A DNA stretch of 14,811 bases from Methanobacteriota archaeon (GTDB lineage Archaea > Halobacteriota > Methanomicrobia > Methanomicrobiales > Methanoculleaceae), in the NCBI GenBank assembly GCA_023457135.1, contig JAEWMO010000141.1:1-14811 (forward strand), written 5' to 3'. Of this stretch, positions 13,801-14,811 are shown piece after piece. Every line of letters begins with the position of its first letter. Within the stretch, counting starts at the first letter, position 1. The notes beneath the pieces were generated by a model, which had not been told where the DNA came from, did not search any database, and saw only the letters and a list, made by a program, of their open reading frames with translations. A program made the translations under genes and the position numbers.

Positions 13801-13976
13801 TCGGCGGATAGAAGGGCATTCCTGAGAATCTTTGCGATGTGTCGTGCGAGGACGTTCTGGGGGTCGAAGCGTGCAAGGGGATCTTTAAGAACCCTCCCTT
13901 CCCTTTCGGGGCCGGAGAGTTTTGATGCGAGATATTCACTGATGACCTGTTCGTAGATCCCCGGAAGCAGTTCCAT
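10842..13976 (-). CDS. PLD-nuclease / SF2 helicase / DUF3427 protein
   Basis: This is a large DNA-processing enzyme of the DEAD/DEAH-type helicase class with a DUF3427 C-terminus. Residue numbers count from an ATG at 13985. After a helical N-terminus (1-120) comes a phospholipase D-like nuclease domain (about 140-285) with one HxK site, H223/K225, and GSSN at 241-244. The helicase core follows: Walker A ATGTGKT at 346-352, DEFH at 441-444, TATP at 467-470 and QQLGRGLR at 643-650. Residues about 890-1045 match the DUF3427 region. The TATA-like element at 13997-14005 is 26 nt before the second ATG at 13976, so I favour that start (1044 aa, leaderless). Codon use is less G/C-biased than in neighbours, suggesting transfer. 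Such helicase-nuclease fusions are common in accessory and defence contexts; no partner restriction or modification gene is visible here. Confidence 0.88.
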   Translation of the reverse strand: MELLPGIYEQVISEYLASKLSGPEREGRVLKDPLARFDPQNVLARHIAKILRNALLSAEEQRIPLSEQVRICNRLIGHLAAELHDETLERCAITPDAEVLLALAERNPSALNIIAPARPETSIAQSSLFTGSPKEPGLVNELRKEIRSADRIDLLVSFIKWSGIRLILDDLKEFVRHGGRLRVITTSYTGATDIKAVEALAALPNTTVRISYDTERTRLHAKTYTFHRNNGFSTSYIGSSNLSSPAMTSGLEWNIKITEQDSYDIIRKIEETFETYWNDPEFAAYTPESREQLRHALSREKRGEFDLRPVFDIQPYYYQKEILERLKVEREVRNNYRNLIVAATGTGKTVVSAFDYKSLIRRPGEYPRLLFVAHREEILKQSLQVFRGVLKDQNFGDLLVGGNEPAQFDHLFISIQSFNSRNLSDLTPPDYYDMIVVDEFHHAAAPSYQRLLTHYTPKVLLGLTATPERMDNLDILGYFNGRVSAEIRLPEAINRKLLAPFHYFGVTDVVDLDGVPWRRGGYDPAELSRLYTGNRERADLIFRAVRDYTTDLAEVIGLGFCASVEHAEYMAASFREAGIPAACLHAGSHRELRSSIQKDLVARKIHFIFVVDLYNEGVDIPEVNTILFLRPTESLTVFVQQLGRGLRLSDGKECLTVLDFVGNHNRNFRFGERIAALLSPGGRTLVDQVSQDAYSLPKGCYIHLEKVARDKVLANIRANITNKATLIRNIRSFETDTGKPLSLRNFLDHYGLRPLDVYRRGTFCSLAAEAGIYPRVYSGGHLFSTAAAVRLATLNSPEALRLIRAVLSGPSHYSPAVLSDREKSVLALFYHSLNDQPLRGESADIRDIFPEIFAHDEIRHEVCDLLEYNEAHLEFLPEPLDLGFENALELHAIYTRAQAFAALGHYTLTRKPAEGGREGVVYLKDKKADVFFVTLNKTEEHYSPTTMYRDYAISETLFHWQSQSTTSASSPTGRRYIEHERQGNRILLFVREYNKVDGITQPYLFLGTARYVSHEGSRPMSITWELDHPMPAGFFPKANKMVVG

Positions 13977-13996
13977 ACTTCCCATTTGGGAGAGGG

Positions 13997-14005
13997 ATTA
14001 AAAAT
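13997..14005 (-). promoter_or_regulatory. TATA-like element of the helicase gene
   Basis: ATTTTTAAT on the minus strand is centred about 25 nt before the ATG at 13976 and only 16 nt before the ATG at 13985. Under normal archaeal spacing this supports the downstream ATG as the start of a leaderless message. The T-run could also act as a terminator for the upstream lipoprotein gene. Confidence 0.45.
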
Positions 14006-14032
14006 GACTCTGATATGCTCCGACCTCATCGC

Positions 14033-14069
14033 GGCAGGGTGAGCGGGATCCAGATACCCTGCCATCTGG
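14033..14069. repeat. Two overlapping, mutually exclusive inverted repeats in the intergenic region
   Basis: GGCAGGGT (14033-14040) pairs perfectly with ACCCTGCC (14056-14063) across a 15-nt loop. CCAGAT (14050-14055) pairs perfectly with ATCTGG (14064-14069), and the loop of this second hairpin is exactly the ACCCTGCC arm of the first. The two stems cannot form together as simple hairpins. On the minus strand the element follows the lipoprotein stop and precedes the helicase promoter. It could be a terminator or a binding site; its function is unknown. Confidence 0.5.
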
Positions 14070-14094
14070 TCCGGTTCAGGAGGAACCCCGCCGG

Positions 14095-14436
14095 TCACCG
14101 CACCTCGACACTGTGCCGGTACGTCCTGCCGACGTCCCCGTCCAGCGTAAGGCTGACCCGTCTCGTCTCTCCTGCGGGGATGAAGACCAGTACCGAGACC
14201 TCATCGCGGGTAAACCCCTTCTCCTCGTCGATCAGTCTCGCGGTCACGGTGACGTCTCCGTCGCGCCCGTCGTTCTGGATCTCCGCGTTCACGTTGTACA
14301 CGAGGCCTTTGGCGAGGCTGATGTCCCGGGTCGCGGAGTCCTGCACGACCTTCGGGTCGGGGCCGACAAGCCCGATGCAGCCTGCTGCGAGGACAAAAGC
14401 CGCAAAAAGGCCCAGAATAAGAATCGGTCTGCGCAT
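14095..14436 (-). CDS. Small secreted lipoprotein of unknown function
   Basis: This 113-residue protein has a short basic N-terminus, a hydrophobic stretch (4-18) and a lipobox LAAGC with C20, so it is probably exported and lipid-anchored at the cell surface. The rest (about 40-113) reads as a small beta-sandwich: alternating strands such as VYNVNAEIQNDGRDGDVTVT and FIPAGETRRVSL resemble the FxLYD/CARDB-like domains common in archaeal surface lipoproteins. No catalytic motif is seen. The ATG at 14436 lacks a Shine-Dalgarno and lies about 26 nt after a weak TATA-like TTCATATG (14459-14466), again fitting a leaderless message. It lies 74 bp after the HD-protein gene on the same strand. Confidence 0.75.
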   Translation of the reverse strand: MRRPILILGLFAAFVLAAGCIGLVGPDPKVVQDSATRDISLAKGLVYNVNAEIQNDGRDGDVTVTARLIDEEKGFTRDEVSVLVFIPAGETRRVSLTLDGDVGRTYRHSVEVR

Positions 14437-14458
14437 GAAGAGGGTCTGTGGACGACCC

Positions 14459-14466
14459 CATATGAA
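14459..14466 (-). promoter_or_regulatory. Possible TATA-like element of the lipoprotein gene
   Basis: TTCATATG on the minus strand is centred about 26 nt before the lipoprotein ATG. The match to a TATA box is weak; spacing is the main support. Confidence 0.3.
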
Positions 14467-14510
14467 TTCACAGGAACCGGCGGGTTATACGCATCGGCCC
14501 GAGGCGGGGT

Positions 14511-14811
14511 TCACGGCCGGTCCGGGCCTCCCGCCCGGTACCGCGACCGCACCCTCTCCGGGAGGATACTCTGCCGGAAGACCCGCTCGAAGTAGCGGTC
14601 GGTCATCCCGGCGATGAAGTCCCGCACAAGCTCCGCCGGCCTGGCGGTGGCGATGTAGCACGGGGACGCCCACGGCGCGTTGATGAGATCCTCGTAGATT
14701 CGCGAGTTCTCGCGTTCCTCCTCGATATCCTCGCGGGTGCGGTCGAAGAGGTACCGGAACATGAACCGGATCTTCTCCCGGTTCGCGATGAGCCGCGGGT
14801 TTCCATAAATG
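14511..14811 (-). CDS. C-terminal part of an HD-family dNTP triphosphohydrolase-like protein, cut by the right edge
   Basis: The frame is open from the window edge to the TGA at 14511, giving the last 100 residues. The pattern IYGNPRL..., then a helix with KIRFMFRYLFD, and near the end VRDFIAGMTDRYFERVF, resembles the C-terminal region of dGTPase-like HD proteins, where a D-(F/Y)-IAGMTDR segment is typical. These enzymes cleave dNTPs to deoxynucleosides and triphosphate. The HD metal-binding motif itself lies outside the window, so the assignment rests on the tail only. Confidence 0.7.
   Translation of the reverse strand, partial: IYGNPRLIANREKIRFMFRYLFDRTREDIEEERENSRIYEDLINAPWASPCYIATARPAELVRDFIAGMTDRYFERVFRQSILPERVRSRYRAGGPDRP

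Noticed and set aside
1..14811. CRISPR array, insertion sequence or rRNA
   Set aside because: No regularly spaced repeats, transposase frames, terminal inverted repeats or rRNA-like sequence were seen.

Overview
The window looks like chromosomal DNA of a high-GC methanogenic archaeon, most likely a Methanomicrobiales member close to Methanoculleus. The reasons are a Sep-tRNA:Cys-tRNA synthase, an adjacent DUF1890/DUF1894 pair (families known from methanogens), a rhodanese-free archaeal-type ThiI, archaeal TATA-type promoters with apparently leaderless starts, and strong G/C-ending codon use. The genus is inferred from overall resemblance, not from a marker gene.

Left part (1-1166): a divergent pair, namely the first 35 codons of an unknown minus-strand gene and nadA (quinolinate synthase) on the plus strand. 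A 14-bp palindrome lies between them (153-166).

Centre (1153-9230, minus strand): one tightly packed transcription unit of about 8 kb devoted to sulfur assimilation. It starts from a good TATA box (9217-9224) and reads in order tRNA-Cys(GCA), pscS (SepCysS), metY (O-acetylhomoserine sulfhydrylase), metX with a C-terminal CBS pair, a DUF1890 protein, a DUF1894 protein, thiI, cysK, and cysE fused to a DUF59/MIP18 domain. Successive genes overlap by 4-22 nt or are separated by 4-18 nt. The products would make Cys-tRNA from Sep-tRNA, homocysteine from O-acetylhomoserine, free cysteine from O-acetylserine, and 4-thiouridine in tRNA, so most of the unit serves entry of sulfide or persulfide sulfur into biomolecules. 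The last gene meets nadA tail to tail with a 14-bp overlap. Two copies of the palindrome seen before nadA flank the likely start of transcription of this operon, so operon and nadA may share a regulator that is not encoded here.

Right part (9163-14811): a 346-nt non-coding stretch, then a small plus-strand protein with a duplicated N-terminal module and an amphipathic C-terminus, probably read from a leaderless mRNA. It converges with an alpha/beta hydrolase. Upstream of the hydrolase on the same strand is a large PLD-nuclease/SF2-helicase/DUF3427 protein with less GC-biased codon use, resembling accessory or defence-type enzymes. After a structured intergenic region come a small lipoprotein and the C-terminal 100 residues of what looks like an HD-family dNTP triphosphohydrolase, cut by the window edge.

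The most unusual points are: tRNA-Cys as first gene of the sulfur operon, ending only 4 nt before the pscS start codon; the three-copy palindrome linking nadA and the operon; the CysE-DUF59 fusion; and the uncharacterised DUF1890/DUF1894 pair in the middle of the sulfur operon.
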